Part shown: in pieces, positions 6,515 through 7,620 of the stretch
Layout: the number at the start of each line of letters is the position of its first letter
Position numbering within the stretch: the stretch's first letter is position 1
NCBI GenBank assembly: GCA_030428825.1
Contig: JAUIEL010000323.1
Coordinates: 1 to 7,620, forward strand
Reading direction: 5' to 3'
From: a bacterium
Lineage (GTDB): Bacteria; Planctomycetota; B15-G4; JADJEK01
Length of the DNA stretch: 7,620 bases
Translations under genes and position numbers: made by a program
The notes under the pieces: generated by a model
Database searches by the model: none
Seen by the model: the letters and a program-made list of their open reading frames with translations, nothing else
Told to the model about the DNA's origin: nothing

Positions 6515-7620
6515 ATGCGCGCCCCTCGTCCCCTCCTCGCCGCCGCCCTGCTCCCGCTCGTCGCGTCCTCCGCGTCGGCGCAATCCGGCGACCACCCGGG
6601 CGAGGCGCAGCCGTCCCTCCCGCCGGACCTCGGGGTGCCGCCGGCGCCGGTCCTCTCTCCGGACGAGGAACGGGCGACGTTCGCGCTGGACGAACGGTTC
6701 GTCGTCGAGCTCGTGGCGGCCGAGCCGTTCGTCGAGGACCCGGTCCAGATCGCCTGGTCCGCGGACGGCCGGATGTGGGTCTGCGAGATGCGCGGGTACA
6801 TGCCGGACGTCGACGGGACCGGCGAGACGCTGCCGGTGGGGAGGATCTCGATCCTCGAGGACCGGGACGGCGACGGCGTGATCGACTCGAGCGTCCCGTT
6901 CGTCGAGCGCCTCGTCCTGCCGCGCGCGATCGCGCCGTCCCACGGCGGGCTCCTCGTCCTCGCGCCGCCCGACCTCCTCTTCTTCCGGGACCTCCACGGC
7001 GACGCCCGCGCGGACGAGATGCTCCTCCTCCACTCCGGCTTCGGCGGGATCGAGTCGCCGGAGCACGCGGGGAACGGGCTCCTGTACGGGCACGACAACC
7101 GGTTCTGCCTCTCGCAGCACCCGCTCCGGTTCACGTTCGACGGGGAGGAGATCCGGACCGAGCGGACGCCCGGGCACGGGCAGTGGGGGATCGCCAAGGA
7201 CGACGTCGGGCGCGTCTTCACGAACACGAACTCCGATCCGCTGCGCGTCGACCTCGTCTCCGCGCACTACGGGGCGCGCCACCCGGACCTCGGCGGCCTG
7301 GTCGGCGTGAACGAACGCGCCTCGAGCGACTTCGACACGTGGCCCAGCCGGATGACGCCGGGGGTGAACCGCGGCTATCAGCGCGCGACGCTCCGCGACG
7401 ACTTCACGCTGGCGCGGGTGACCGCGGCGTGCGGGCCGACGATCGAGCGCGGCGGCCTCTTCCCGTCCGACGCGCGGGGGGACGCATTCGTCGCCGAACC
7501 GGCGGGGAACCTGATCAAGCGGTGCTCCCTGGTCGAGGCGCCGGACGGCAGCCTGCGCGGGACGAACCCGTACGAGCGGCGCGAGTTCCTCACGTCGACG
7601 GACGAGCGGTTCCGGCCGGT
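6515..7620 (+). CDS. Secreted 'Piru_Ver N-terminal' membrane-bound dehydrogenase-like beta-propeller protein, 3' partial
   Basis: 368 complete codons are present with no stop, so the gene continues past the window. Residues 1-22 are a signal peptide (RAPRP start, Ala/Leu core, ASA before Gln23). The mature part matches the N-terminal domain of putative membrane-bound dehydrogenases (TIGR02604 type) known from Planctomycetes and Verrucomicrobia: FVVELVAAEPFVEDPVQIAW (62-81), MWVCEMRGY (87-95), a calcium-loop-like DRDGDG (116-121), PPDLLFF plus a second DLHGDARAD loop, GHGQWGIAKDDVGRVF (220-235), TPGVNRGYQ (281-289) and AEPAGNLIKR (327-336). The fold is a PQQ-sugar-dehydrogenase-like propeller. 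Full-length relatives often carry HEAT repeats and a CxxCH cytochrome c domain further on; that part is outside the window. Substrate and electron acceptor are unknown. The start is fixed by the signal peptide and the lack of an upstream in-frame start; no Shine-Dalgarno precedes it. Confidence 0.85.
   Translation, partial: MRAPRPLLAAALLPLVASSASAQSGDHPGEAQPSLPPDLGVPPAPVLSPDEERATFALDERFVVELVAAEPFVEDPVQIAWSADGRMWVCEMRGYMPDVDGTGETLPVGRISILEDRDGDGVIDSSVPFVERLVLPRAIAPSHGGLLVLAPPDLLFFRDLHGDARADEMLLLHSGFGGIESPEHAGNGLLYGHDNRFCLSQHPLRFTFDGEEIRTERTPGHGQWGIAKDDVGRVFTNTNSDPLRVDLVSAHYGARHPDLGGLVGVNERASSDFDTWPSRMTPGVNRGYQRATLRDDFTLARVTAACGPTIERGGLFPSDARGDAFVAEPAGNLIKRCSLVEAPDGSLRGTNPYERREFLTSTDERFRP

Noticed and set aside
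6453..6881. A plus-strand open frame with an ATG just upstream of the dehydrogenase-like gene
   Set aside because: It is in a different frame, Arg/Ser-rich, and overlaps the motif-bearing frame starting at 6515.
6502..7227. A 241-codon minus-strand open frame opposite the dehydrogenase-like gene
   Set aside because: It is a Ser/Arg-rich antisense shadow; the plus strand carries a signal peptide and several family motifs over the same bases.
5288..7282. A 664-codon minus-strand open frame spanning the HEAT gene and the dehydrogenase-like gene
   Set aside because: It is Arg/Gly/Asp-rich, matches no fold, and lies out of frame with the HEAT gene and antisense to the recognisable dehydrogenase-like gene.

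Overview
This window comes from a very GC-rich bacterium (about 70% G+C by eye, with nearly every third codon position G or C). Three gene types point to the Planctomycetota/Acidobacteriota part of the tree. These are a Hanks-type kinase with a long TPR tail, a secreted 'Piru_Ver'-type membrane-bound dehydrogenase-like protein, and an M2 dipeptidase. I lean towards a high-GC planctomycete-like organism, but no single feature proves it. There are no RNA genes, CRISPR arrays, insertion sequences or phage genes that I can support.

Layout: (1) bases 1-2253, plus strand, are one open frame that enters from beyond the left edge. Its first ~230 codons look like part of an outer-membrane beta-barrel. 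The rest is an M2 (angiotensin-converting-enzyme-like) zinc peptidase lacking its normal N-terminus. Codon choice changes sharply at the junction near 690-740. (2) 2262-5291, minus strand, is a transmembrane Ser/Thr kinase with about 12 TPR units; its stop codon lies 8 bp from the peptidase stop, tail to tail. (3) 5365-6408, minus strand, is a secreted POTRA-like plus HEAT-like protein of no named family; it lies 73 bp upstream of the kinase in the same direction and may be co-transcribed with it. (4) 6409-6514 is a short divergent intergenic region with a strong Shine-Dalgarno for the minus-strand gene and a plausible extended -10 for the plus-strand gene. (5) 6515-7620, plus strand, is the N-terminal part of a secreted beta-propeller dehydrogenase-like protein that runs off the right edge.

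How the genes fit together: all four products are predicted to work at or beyond the inner membrane. The kinase would put its TPR tail on the outer face, while the POTRA/HEAT protein and the dehydrogenase-like protein carry signal peptides. A kinase plus secreted-scaffold pair beside a divergent oxidoreductase is a reasonable but unproven functional grouping. No complete novel system is evident. The two items most worth checking are the barrel/M2 chimera, which may be an assembly join, and the POTRA-HEAT protein.
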